A stretch of DNA of 60,000 nt from Bugula neritina (Eukaryota > Bryozoa > Gymnolaemata > Cheilostomatida > Bugulidae): the NCBI GenBank assembly GCA_964035545.1, contig OZ037771.1, forward strand, positions 8,420,408 through 8,480,407, written 5' to 3'. Positions 22,617-35,962 of this stretch are shown here, in pieces. Under the pieces are notes generated by a model. It was not told where the DNA came from and did not search any database. It was given only the letters and a program-made list of their open reading frames with translations. The number at the start of each line of letters is the position of its first letter. Position 1 is the stretch's first letter. The translations under genes and the position numbers were made by a program.

Positions 22617-23218
22617 ATTTATATACCGACATCTATTTTTCTTTGCCTTATCTTGAACTCGTTTTGAGTTATCATAAGTTACCTTGTATAGCCATAGCTA
22701 TCTATTGGTGCACCTTCATTGAATCTGTTACCTTTGACTTTACTTAACCAACAAACATTGTTATCGAGAGAAACTTGTTCTATTTACACTGACGCACTTG
22801 GCAACTGTAGTACCTATTATGATTGACCAGCACTTTAGAAAATGATATAATATTACTTTTACTCTGCAAATGTGTACCTCTGTCTATGAAATTTTTACTA
22901 TGGTAATCAAAATATTGAATCAGCTATGGTATTATCAGCATGGTTAATTGCATAAAATTCCATGCCACAACTGTTATATTTTTTGTAATATTATTTATAT
23001 ATATTAATTAAGTGCAAGTATATTGATATTTAGTAGATGACTATGTTTTACAAAGCTTTATTATATTAGAAAAATTGAAGAAGTATCGTATTGAATCATT
23101 GTAGATAACCTGCAGTTATTGTATTTTACATTCCTTTATTAAATTATTATGCACATTATGCTCAGTTTTTGAAGATTGTACCATATTTTACTTTGATATT
23201 TGATTATAGTTTTTTTTA

Positions 23219-23224
23219 AATAAA
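23219..23224 (+). terminator. Candidate SHIP poly(A) signal
   Basis: AATAAA about 600 bases after the SHIP stop, in a U-rich context. No other canonical AATAAA was noticed between the stop and this point. Confidence 0.4.
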
Positions 23225-24040
23225 AAGTTATCATTTTAATTAGTATTTCAACTGTTTATTTACTATTAGGATATTTTTTCAGAGCAAATTCCTAAATTGT
23301 GTCTTTCAGGTTGGGTGTTGGTAATTATTGCAAGCTGCATTAAGAAAGTATCAAATTGGGTAGCTATTTCTTCAAACTTTGACCACAACTTATAAAATTT
23401 TCTTTGTAGGTTTCACATCAGCTAAACATTTGTTGTCAAAGAGGTATTTATTAGTAATACCTTTTAAAAAGTAATTGCTCAATAATAGAAAGTTATTAAA
23501 TATAACATGCATAGAATCAATAGATTTTAGTTATAAGGATATTGTCCGCTACCTTGCTAGGGACACTAGTCTGGCGTCTTCCCACAAAAATGAGTTGAAA
23601 AAACATGCAGATTAACTGCAGAAAAATGATGTTAACTACATGCTTGCTAAAAATTATTGAAAAGAAATGTTTTTCATATGACACCATTGAAACATAATGA
23701 TTTTAATTTACTATCATTAGTATGTTAGCATTCTAACTGTTATGGCGATCTTTATACAACACAAGATCAATATTAAAGCATACTATTACTATATAAGAAT
23801 ACTATATGTGTGTGTGCGTGCGTGCATGCGTGTGTGTGTGTGTGTGTTGTAAAAGTGGTTAATAGACATCAACCACTAATCGTATCGATAGAGAAAAGTA
23901 ACTGTTTGAGACGAGCAAAAGTAAAGCAGTGGCAGATCTATGAAACATAAAAAATTGTTTTTTCATTTTCTGTTCGAATCGTGCAGTTCCACTTCTTTGC
24001 AAGATTTAGTTTATTTAATTACATGCAGAAACTTAGCACC

Positions 24041-24121
24041 ATGAAGAAAGTCGGTATTGTAGTCACAGCTGGGTTAACTGTCACTGCCTTAGGGTATGCA
24101 GTTTATAAGAAACTATTTTAA
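24041..24121 (+). CDS. 26-aa single-pass membrane micropeptide (paralogue A)
   Basis: The ATG at 24041 sits in a favourable context (CACCATGA). The product starts MKKVGIVV and ends GLTVTALGYAVYKKLF: a hydrophobic stretch of about 18 residues flanked by lysines, fitting a single short transmembrane helix. The same C-terminal pattern, GLTxTALGYAxYxKxF, recurs in the next ORF 230 bases downstream, and several aligned codons differ only at silent positions. I do not recognise the family. The segment could also be the last exon of a spliced gene. It lies between the convergent SHIP and CARS2 genes, in SHIP orientation. Confidence 0.5.
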   Translation: MKKVGIVVTAGLTVTALGYAVYKKLF

Positions 24122-24216
24122 GCAACATTTTCACTCTTCTCAGCCAATAAGATCTTGGCCACTTGTAGACAGACTACTTCTGCTGGCATTCTCCACCGCA
24201 GGATATATTATTATAC

Positions 24217-24351
24217 ATGTTCTTTGTTATCTTATTTTTCAGTTTTTGTAATTACATAAATCTTTGTGTTTCTAAGAGCTTCAGCATAATAGCTATATCA
24301 GGACTGACCGCCACTGCCTTGGGGTATGCTGCTTATGAAAAGATCTTCTAA
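24217..24351 (+). CDS. 44-aa micropeptide or terminal exon (paralogue B)
   Basis: An in-frame ATG at 24217 gives MFFVILFFSFCNYINL, then KSFSIIAISGLTATALGYAA and YEKIF before TAA at 24349-24351. The last 26 codons align without gaps to the upstream ORF. The homologous part has no ATG of its own, and a good acceptor (TTATTTTTCAG ending at 24241) precedes it. It may therefore be an exon rather than a free-standing ORF, or start at 24217. Function unknown; a short membrane helix is predicted. Confidence 0.42.
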   Translation: MFFVILFFSFCNYINLCVSKSFSIIAISGLTATALGYAAYEKIF

Positions 24352-24479
24352 CATGCAGGAGAACTCATCTGTTTGACTCAATCAGGTTTTAAAATGCAGC
24401 AGCTTGCGAAGTGTCTACAGCAGCTTCACTTCTGAATTATGGCTGCCTACAAAATATTTAGCTGTTAAAAATATCATTA

Positions 24480-24485
24480 AATAAA
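24480..24485 (+). terminator. Candidate poly(A) signal after the micropeptide pair
   Basis: AATAAA 129 bases after the second stop, followed by a T-rich run. It would allow one transcript to carry both ORFs. Confidence 0.45.
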
Positions 24486-26668
<2,183 letters not shown>

Positions 26669-29600
26669 TCATGACTCTGTATCTACTTCACCACTAGCCT
26701 TGTCAATCGTGTGCCAGTGGGATTTCCCATCAGTAGTATCCTGTAATACATCAGAACAAGCTTCAGCATTCAGTCAGCTGAGACCAGGTAAACATGTGCT
26801 TATATTCTCAAAAAAAGTATTTGAAAATGATAAGGATGTAGAGTTTCAAAGTTAGCTACACTTCTGGCTTGTGTGCCAGCTGCAGTGCAATTTCGCCACA
26901 GGGCCTAGTAATCATTATTTTGCTTTTTGACTAAATATAAAACAAGACTTGTAAACCAAACTTTTTAAAAAAAAAGGTAAGCCCACCTACATGAAAGTAT
27001 AGATAAGCTTGCACAACATACACCATATTGGATATTCACACAGTCATACCTTTATGATGATGCCAGCTAGAGTAGCAAGTTCGTCTCTCAACTGGTCACT
27101 AGAGTCTAGCAACACTGAATGAGACTTCCTGTGATTTCTTATTCGAGATTTCTCTTCCACTGTAAAATATACATCTTACTGTACTACATCCAGCTGCAGT
27201 ACTATCTGGACAGACAACTCCCAACAGTTGATGTACACATATAAAGTTATATAGTAACAGATACTAGCAAGCACACCTGGAGGTTACTTGGCGTACTCGG
27301 TGTTTGTGAAACAACTTCTGCAATAGTACATTGAGAGCAAACAATTCCCATTTAATCACCTTATACTAAAGATACTCAGTTACTGCAACACTAATACAAA
27401 TAATGATACAAAAGTAAGCTGTTTTATAATATTGATAAGAAAGAGTCTTTATAAAACAAAATTGCTTTGATTTTACAATTAGATGTTCAACAGTTAATGC
27501 ATAGTGAATCATTACTAGTTGTAGTTTGAAGCATGTTATTCATGTCATGATGTTAAATTAGATTTGATCTTCTAGGAATTTAGAGCTGAATATGGATCTG
27601 AAGAACTCATATGTTTGTCTCTGTAACCTCTAAGCAGATGCTAAAATATGTTAAACCATAGGTTTACAATAAAGCTGTTTGAATTGCTGCAGCAATCTGT
27701 TTTCAGTGATGTTTGCAATACAACAACTTTTCTGATCTCCTAGATTATAATATAGGAATTGCCCCCCCTATTTTGACAACTCGGGGCACCTCACCGCTTG
27801 CATTAGCAGTGTTTCCTCCCAAAGAGAAATTTCGAACCTTCTCTCTGAAATGTGTAACAGAATTCATGATGTCCTCCAGAGACTGTGAGCTGGCAGCAGA
27901 GTCAGCGTGATCAGCCTGTAATAATGAAACATACTGTGAGTCATCATATTAGTGGTACATCAGTGGATTAGTGGTACATCAGTAGATTAGTGGTACATCA
28001 GTATATTAGTAGTACATCAGTATATTAGTGGTACATCAGTATATTAGTGGTACATCAGTATATTAGTGGTACATCAGTATATTAGTGGTACATCAGTATA
28101 TTAGTGGTACATCAGTATATTAGTGGTACATCAGTATATTAGTGGTACATCAGTAGATTAGTGGTACATCAGTATATTAGTAGTACATCAGTATATTAGT
28201 GGTACATCAGTAGATTAGTGGTACATCAGTAGATTAGTGGTACATCAGTATATTAGTGGTACATCAGTAGATTAGTGGTACATCAGTAGATTAGTGGTAC
28301 ATCAGTATATTAGTGGTACATCAGTATATTAGTGGTACATCAGTAGATTAGTGGTACATCAGTAGATTAGTGGTACATCAGTATATTAGTGGTATATCAG
28401 TAGATTAGTGGTACATCAGTAGAACTGTTTATCGACTATGTGAAATTATGTAATATTTCAATAAGTTGTTATTGGAAGAGTTCGTCCAGTCAGTTATAGA
28501 ATTAATAGCAAACATCAGAGAGAAAATTGATATCCATAGACTTAATAGCAAAAATAATCGAATAAAATGATCAGGTTTTTACTTTCTTAACGCAGTTCAT
28601 ATTAATAAAATAGTGTATTTATAAATCTGAATGATTATTCATCAATAAAGGAGAAGGAAGAATACATAAAAATATTTATAGCATAAAAATTTACTATTGC
28701 ATTACACAGGTGGAGATGATTAGATAAGGAAACCGAGAGAGGCACATGTCACAACTATAGTCAGCTATTAACATAACAGGAAGTTGTCAACAGAATGAAA
28801 ACCTGGCCACATTGTTTTATATAAGAAACGAATAGGGAAATAATGGTAGTGTATTTACAAGCTGTGAGGTATGATTGACACCAAGCTGGGACATCAGTGT
28901 GTCTATATAACTGGTAACAGCAGCAATAGAGTAGACCTCTCTGGCTTTCACCTCATTCTGTAAATACAGAAATAAACAAACTGAAGAGAGTCGAAGTTGG
29001 TTCCTCTTTAAACAATAATATGTACTAGTGCATAACAAACATTTGGTGATATACTGTTGCTAAGCGACCTACTTTGTTGCTAAGCAACCTACTTTGTTGC
29101 TAAGCGACCTACCTTGTTGCTAAACAACCTACCTTGTTGCTAGGTTTACACAGCTCTATGTTGCAGACATGCACTAGACTCATGATTGCAGACATCATCT
29201 GCTGAGTATCAAAGTTGTCCGCCAAGGCTGACCTAACAACTTTCTGGGTGGACATCAAACTACAAATTATGGTTGCTATAGTAACAAAAACAATTACACT
29301 ACAGAGCATTCTTATTTTATAGATAGAAGTAATTGGGGCAAACAGCTTTGTAAAGAAACCTCAGAACTTTCATATCAACTTTTGACTGTTCTACCTTCAC
29401 AAGGTAAACACAATAAGTACCAGAAAGGAGCTTTGGAACACAAAATACTATCCAATATTGGTTAATCCTCATCTATAACATCAGGTTAATAATAATGCAG
29501 GCAACACATTTACCTCTGCATGAGCATCTCATTATTGACCATAGCTGAGGTTCCTTCACCCTGTATGTGCAGCTGAGCCATACTTCTGAGGGAAGACAAC

Positions 29601-32600
29601 TTCTTCAGTATCTTGACAGGCTTCCTCATCACTTGATCACTGTACTCTGTTACTATTGAATCACATGACAATGAGTCACTGTACTCTGTTACTATTGAAT
29701 CACATGACAATGAGTCACTGTACTCTGTTACTATTGAATCACGTGACAATGAGTCACTGTACTCGGTTACTATTGAATCACATGACAATGAGTCACTGTA
29801 CTCTGTTACTACTGAATCACATGACAATGAGTCACTGTACTCTGTTACTATTGAATCACATGACAATGAGTCACTGTACTCTGTTACTATTGAATCACAT
29901 GACAATGAGTCACTGTACTCTGTTACTATTGAATCACATGACAATGAGCCACTGTACTCTGTTACTATTGAATCACATGACAATGAGTCACTGTACTCTG
30001 TTACTATTGAATCACGTGACAATGAGTCACTGTACTCGGTTACTATTGAATCACATGACAATGAGTCACTGTACTCTGTTACTATTGAATCACATGACAA
30101 TGAGTCACTGTACTCTGTTACTATTGAATCACATGACAATGAGTCACTGTACTCTGTTACTATTGAATCACATGACAATGAGTCACTGTACTCTGTTACT
30201 ATTGAATCACATGACAATGAGTCACTGTACTCTGTTACTATTGAATCACATGACAATGAGTCACTGTACTCTGTTACTATTGAATCACATGACAATGAGT
30301 CACTATAGTAGCATTGACAGGGCGAAGTGATACTCATGGGAGCTATACAAGTGGGAAGACAGGAACTAGATGGATTATGGCTACTACTCTTAAATCATAG
30401 GTTAGCACCACAACTCTTACTACGTCCCCACAGCGAAGTACCACACTGGGTAAACTATTGGTAACCTACGTCCCTTCCTACCATAAACCTGTACACGACA
30501 GAACTTAGCTTGCAATGTGCCACAGTCACAGTGTACAACAAGTGGCTTCAGCAGTTGCAGCAGAAACCGAGTGACTCACCCATAGCATATGGCGTCAATA
30601 AACAGAACATACGGAACTGATTGGAAGTGTATTTCTTCAGCAAGTCGGGTATAGTTATGATATTGCCGAGTGATTTGGACATTTTCTCATTGTCGCCTTC
30701 TTTAGAGAGCAGACCTGAATGTATCCAGTAGTTGACCCACTGGTTGGTGTGGTGGTAGCAGTTAGACTGAGCTAACTCGTTCTCATGGTGGGGGAATATG
30801 AGATCGCTCCCTCCGCTGTGTATGTCTATGTTCTCACCAAACACTTTGCTATAACATGCAGCATGATACAGTAACATCAGTTTCTCAGGGGTACAGGTAT
30901 ACTTAGCAGGTTATGAAATTCTAGGTACAATAACAATAATCTTCTCCTGAAACTTTGGAGTTGTGTTCTACAATACTTTGTAAGAGAACTCATTAATAGT
31001 TGAACTACTTTCACACCAAGTCATTAGTAATCTGATATGCAGAAAGCTTCAATTTTTAAATTTCATTAGCTACCATTCTCTGTTGCCACTTTTCTGCTGC
31101 CAACTTTACAGATTAATTTACATTTTCAAAAGACATCAAATTTTTTAAGCAAATCATATTTTATCATTAAAAAGTGAGCTTCGGCATCAATGTAATTTCA
31201 ACAAGTCTCAGTAAAACTATAAAAGGGTACTCAGACTAGTGACATTAACTGAAACGGGTATTTCTTTCAGCAAAAGTACAAATGCACCCCTAAAGTTGTC
31301 AGGTGAAGTCACTCCAGGCGTCTAAAGGGAGCTGGCAAGAGTCCAACCCTCCACTACCAACGTATTGTGTTCTATATATCGTTTTGAGAAGCTGACAATA
31401 ATAGCAGAACATGACTGTATTTAGATGTAGTTCTAAGGTTTTACCTGGCCAAGACAGAGCAACCAATATGCCAGCCAGGACGACCTTCACCCCACGGAGA
31501 ATCCCAAAACGGCTCATCAGGTTTCCGAGGTTTCCACAACACAAAGTCCTGTGGCTTCATCTTCTGATCTACCAGTAAAAAATTACTTGATGTGTATTGA
31601 GATTACTAAACTATATATAGTCTGAGGTGTATATATAGTCTGAGGTGTAGGTCTAGTCTGAGGTGTATGTATATAGTCTGAGGTGTATATATAGTCTGAG
31701 GTGTATATATAGTCTGAGACATATATATAGTCTGAGGTGTATGTATATAGTCTGAGGTGTATGTATAGTCTGAGACGTATATATATAGTCTGAGGTGTAT
31801 GTATATAGTCTGAGACATATATATAGTCTGAGGTGTATGTATATAGTCTGAGGTGTATATATAGTCTGAGGTGTATGTATATAGTCCGAGGTGTATATAT
31901 AGTCTGAAAGGTATATATGTATATATATAGTCTGAGACGTATATATAGTCTGAGGTGTATGTATAGTCTGAGGTGTATGTATAGTCTGAGATTCATATAT
32001 AGTCTGAGGTGCGTAAACTAACCGTAGTCCACTGTCTTTTCTGAGGGCAGCACTTTCATCCGTGACAGATTACCATAGCTGCTGTATGAGTCACACCGAA
32101 AGAATACACTTCCTGCAAAATTTAGCAGACATACACATTTCTTTCACCACAGGGTTTGCAACAAAGAGATGTGAGTAGAAGGGGGACATGACTCTCAACA
32201 GATGAATTGTCTCATTGCTTGAAAGGATAAACATTATAGAACACTTCACACTGTACTAGAAAGCATGCAGTACTATAGAGTTAGGAAGGAGGAGCAAACC
32301 TTGGTCAGTGACGTATGCGTGTCCAGACTCAACGAGCTTCTGTATAAAGTGTATCACATTCTGGATGTTATCTGTTACTCTGTGTACAACTGTAGGCTTC
32401 AACACGTTAAGTCTGTGCATATTTTGAAGGAATCTGCTTTCGTAGTGAGAAGACAACTGCTCGGTTGTCTGTCCCACCTGAAATTAACCAACTTTGGCAT
32501 CGAATAACTAGCTTTTCCAGTTTTATGAAAAACAACATGTATTCAAAATGCAAATGATTAATGATAATCTTCCCAACAGCATAATTGTAGTCTCTAAACC

Positions 32601-33187
32601 AATAACAGATATCACTATTAAAGTTGAAAGGTTGACATGAATTCAAATGCCAGAAACATTGTCTAAGATTATCCAGATAATAAGAGCATTGCTTACTTGC
32701 AGTTATTTGTATGTACTGTACTAACCCTTTTGGCTTTTTCTATAATTTTATCATCTATATTTGTGATGTTCATCATATAAACAACATTAATGCCAAATAT
32801 ATTGGTGAGAATTCGTCTGATCACATCAAATCTGACATAACAGCTATGAGAAAGAGAAGAGACAATGTGTTATAAACTTTCCTTACAAACAATTAGAAAA
32901 CTAAAATATTCAATGTTAAATGAGAAAAACCTGTGATATGACTAGGATAAGGGGATAACGTGTATACAAGTTACTTTATATGACTGCTATTAATATAATA
33001 TATATTATATATATATATATAATAGTTGTAGCATGATATATATATTTTAAAAGAAATGAAATAAATTTTGATTAATAAAATGACGTTTATTACCAATAGT
33101 TTCGTACAGTAAAATATTGCGCACTCGTCAGATAAAATTGTCATTATGATTGCTCTCAACTATATAATATGGTTTTACCGTATTAGT

Positions 33188-33276
<89 letters not shown>

Positions 33277-33806
33277 GTTACCATTTCATCAGTAGTGAAC
33301 ATGGGACTTACCAGGCATGTCCTATATGAGGCTCATCATATACAGTTGGTCCACACACATACCTAACAAAATTATCACAGATTAACTCTGTATCTGACTA
33401 ACTAAAACGATGAGTTGGGGAGGGATATGCTAAAATAATAATACATACATAAAATAAACAATAAAAATAAATAATAGCAATACATAAAATCTACAAACCA
33501 GTAGACTATATCCTTACAAGAAGATATAAACTAGTGAAAAACAAGTTACTGTTATTCCTAACTTCCCATCAACGTAATGTTAAGTAGTACTACAAGTCAC
33601 ATCAGAAAATATACTCACCACTTTAAATTTCCTTCATTTGAGAGAATAAGAGGCAGCTTTGATCTGGTGTGAAAGTTATATATTGATATACCAGTTTCAC
33701 CACCAGGTGGAGCTGTCCACGCAAACTCTCTTCCTAACTGGGAGCAAAATCTCACATTTCTTACAACACTCAGAGACTGTATAATCCTGCACCTTGTCCC
33801 CAGCAT
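26669..33806 (-). CDS. CARS2: Mitochondrial cysteinyl-tRNA synthetase
   Basis: Complete 561-aa class I synthetase that charges tRNA-Cys in the mitochondrion; human CARS2 has 564 residues. Exons in transcript order: 33619-33806, 33312-33362, 32726-32843, 32300-32477, 32023-32112, 31445-31568, 30580-30848, 29514-29652, 29133-29259, 28859-28957, 27795-27915, 27050-27159, 26669-26740, all phase-consistent. An Arg-rich start ([19 protein letters not shown]) fits a mitochondrial presequence. Motifs: [15 protein letters not shown] (HIGH), [25 protein letters not shown] and EKMSKSLGN (KMSKS, residues about 305-309), then the anticodon-binding helices (ALADNFDT). The stop at 26671-26669 closes [20 protein letters not shown] plus TES. 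It diverges from the KLF gene. The E normally seen in GWHIEC is G. Confidence 0.92.
27948..28425. repeat. 19-bp minisatellite in a CARS2 intron
   Basis: About 25 units of ATTAGTGGTACATCAGTAT, between CARS2 exons 10 and 11, ending about 33 bases from the exon 11 acceptor. Confidence 0.92.
29052..29146. repeat. 20-bp repeat over the CARS2 exon 9 donor
   Basis: Five imperfect units of TTGTTGCTAAGCGACCTACT. On the - strand each unit carries a donor-like AACAAG, GTAGGT (two units) or AACAAA, GTAGGT. The unit nearest the exon is the in-frame donor (29132-29127). Confidence 0.8.
29514..29652 (-). CDS. CARS2: CARS2 exon 8, whose acceptor lies in a 39-bp array
   Basis: Only the acceptor at 29653-29654 (ATTCAATAG) gives a CARS2-like join, PYAM to [19 protein letters not shown]. 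The human protein has an IDYSD segment at the same place. This acceptor and the first 12 exon bases lie in the last unit of the array at 29640-30306. Each upstream unit repeats the same acceptor in the same phase; using any of them would insert multiples of 13 residues without a stop. Confidence 0.8.
29640..30306. repeat. 39-bp minisatellite, 17 units, over the CARS2 exon 8 acceptor
   Basis: Unit ACTCTGTTACTATTGAATCA plus CATGACAATGAGTCACTGT. 39 bases is 13 codons, so both strands stay open in one frame. In the CARS2 sense the units encode [13 protein letters not shown], with a few C to R, D to G and I to V variants. Confidence 0.93.
31612..32012. repeat. 16-22-bp minisatellite in CARS2 intron 5
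   Basis: Units around GTGTATATATAGTCTGAG. It runs to within about ten bases of the exon 5 donor at 32022. Confidence 0.87.
33192..33274. repeat. (TA)n microsatellite in CARS2 intron 2
   Basis: About 41 TA units, 38 bases from the exon 2 donor. Confidence 0.95.
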
Positions 33807-34411
33807 TCCTATAACTGTAACAGTAAGAAGTGAGAGCCACCAGGTTTTTGTGGAATTGACGCAAAAATTATTTATTGGATTTTATTTGCGCAGAAATAAA
33901 AGGTTCATTAATTGAGAAATTGTCAATTATGTGCGTTTGCAATTTGTTGGACATAAATGTTGATTTGGTGCATATGCTGTAAATTTTAAAATACTAATGA
34001 CAAAGTCATAGTGACTATAGAGTAATACTAATAGTAATACTACAAGTACAACTACATGTACTTGTAGGTCTAATGGTTATAGTAATACTAATACTCAGTC
34101 TCATTAGTCATCACTAATAGTAATAATATTAATTATATTTTTAACGTCTAATAATGTGCTATAATCACCCAATCAGTTTCCCTATTACTAGTAGTATTAT
34201 TACTATTACTATTAATAATACTAATACTAATAGTATTAGACTTAGTATTACTCTATTACTCAAACTTACTCAAAGTAATCATCACACTGGACCGCCCTAG
34301 AGTGAGGCAGGAATGTGCCGCATATGGGTAATATGTTGGACAGTCATTGGTCAATAGTCATACAGTTAGTACTGGTTGGGCTGTATTTACTGAACAGGAA
34401 CTTAATACTGT
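33807..34411. other. CARS2 upstream region
   Basis: The 5' flank of CARS2, with imperfect TACTAATAG-type AT-rich repeats at about 34020-34265. No gene seen; the CARS2 promoter should be here. Confidence 0.5.
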
Positions 34412-35200
34412 CTATGTGGAGATCTCTGAATTATTACTTCGGTTGTGACAAATTTTCAGGTCCCTGATAGTCCTTGGGAGAAAACTGTTTAGGTACTTGG
34501 TACTGTTAGCACAAACTGATCGGGGCTGTCCCCTCGCTTGAGAGCAAGTCTGTATAGTGCTGTTTGTTGGTTTGTTCAGCAGGTCATCAGAGACAGAGCT
34601 GAGAGCCAGATGTTGTTCTTCTTTTGTCAAAATCTTCACAAGGAGATCAACACGTTTGATTCTCCTTCGTTGTTCGAGGGGCTGTAGGCAGAGTTTCTTC
34701 ATGGCACTTTCGACATCTTCGTGGTCTTTAATATTGGCTATAAATCGTACTGCATCTACTAGTATCTTTTCTGAACCAGAAATATCCTTCTTCCAGGTTG
34801 GGTCTCAAGTTGCGCTAGCATACTCAAGGTATGGTAAACACAAGGCTTTGTATGCAATCAATCGACCTATGTTAATCATACCCAATTGTCTTCCAGCATT
34901 TAGTATTTTATTTGACATATGATTGTTGGACCTGCAATCTGATTGCAGTGTAACACCCAGGTATTCTGTAGAATCTACATGATCTAGCACTGACCTATTC
35001 AATGTGTAATTGGGAGTATCGCCTACAGAGTCAGAGTGAAACCTATTATTTTGCTCTTAGAGATGTTGAATGACATACCCCACTTGTCTGACCAAGCACC
35101 AAGAGAATGTTGATTTTGCTGGAATCTGCTGCAGTCACTTTATGAGGCTATCTCCTGGTATACAAGGGTGTCATCAGCAAACAAGGCACATGAGCAGTAC
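34412..35200 (-). pseudogene. Non-LTR retrotransposon reverse transcriptase remnant, copy B
   Basis: On the - strand it reads CALFADDTLVYQEIA (near 35190-35150), then STEYLGVTLQSD, YKALCLPYLEYASAT, LLVKILTKEEQHLALS and SFLPRTIRDLKIC, with frame breaks and stops between. Word order and spacing match copy A at 1-980, so both come from one family. It lies in the interval between the divergent CARS2 and KLF genes. Confidence 0.82.
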
Positions 35201-35962
35201 AACTAGATTAGTACAAGTTAGCATTATTATTATTATTATTAGACTTAGTATTACTAGGCTATTAGTAATACTCTGTTCTTACAGAAGCTTTGCCTTTAGT
35301 ATAACTTCAACTGACTATTACTATTACTATTGGTATTAGACTTAAAGTTAATTATACTAAAGCTACGCCTAGTGTTATTGTAAGAGAAATTTCTATTTTA
35401 ATTTAAATTAGAGTAATTAAAACTATTGAAATATGATACTGTATGTATTAAATAATTAAAAAAACTACTAATATGACAACTTTGTATTATACTACTAATT
35501 AAATTTTATATTATACTACTAATATGATAACTATATAATATAATAATTTAATATTATTAATTACAATTTTACACATTTGGCGTGCATGCGACATGCATTA
35601 ACTTGAACAGGTTTATTGACGTGTTGATCGTCGTGAATTCTATCGGTTAATTAGGTTTATGAGTCTCAATCTGCGTGTGCGCCAATGCTCGGTTCAATTC
35701 ACCTGAAGTTTCGATTGGCCGCATAAAGCTTCGATTCGCTGAAATTCAAACTTTGGCCACGTGGTGAGCACATGATAAGACGCTTTCTTTTTCGACAACG
35801 TGCCACTTTTGTCCTAGAGCCAACTTGGATTTTATAAATGACAATGAAACTAGATCTCTCAACTACACAGTCTAAAAGCCGTCCTTGAGACTCGTCAATG
35901 TTTTCTAACATGATATAGCTAAAAATACACTCTGGACAATCTAGAAGTTTCGCAAATTCATC
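35201..35962. other. KLF gene upstream region
   Basis: AT-rich to about 35580, then more GC-balanced up to the start codon. It should contain the KLF promoter and 5' UTR. No clear TATA box or known site was assigned. A 99-codon minus-strand open frame here (35699-35998) overlaps the KLF start and has no family resemblance. Confidence 0.45.

Noticed and set aside
27948-28425. CRISPR-like appearance of regular short repeats
   Set aside because: Units are contiguous with no unique spacers, and the context is an animal intron.
29656-30330. 224-codon plus-strand open frame of [13 protein letters not shown] repeats
   Set aside because: Opposite strand of the 39-bp array; open only because the unit is 13 codons.
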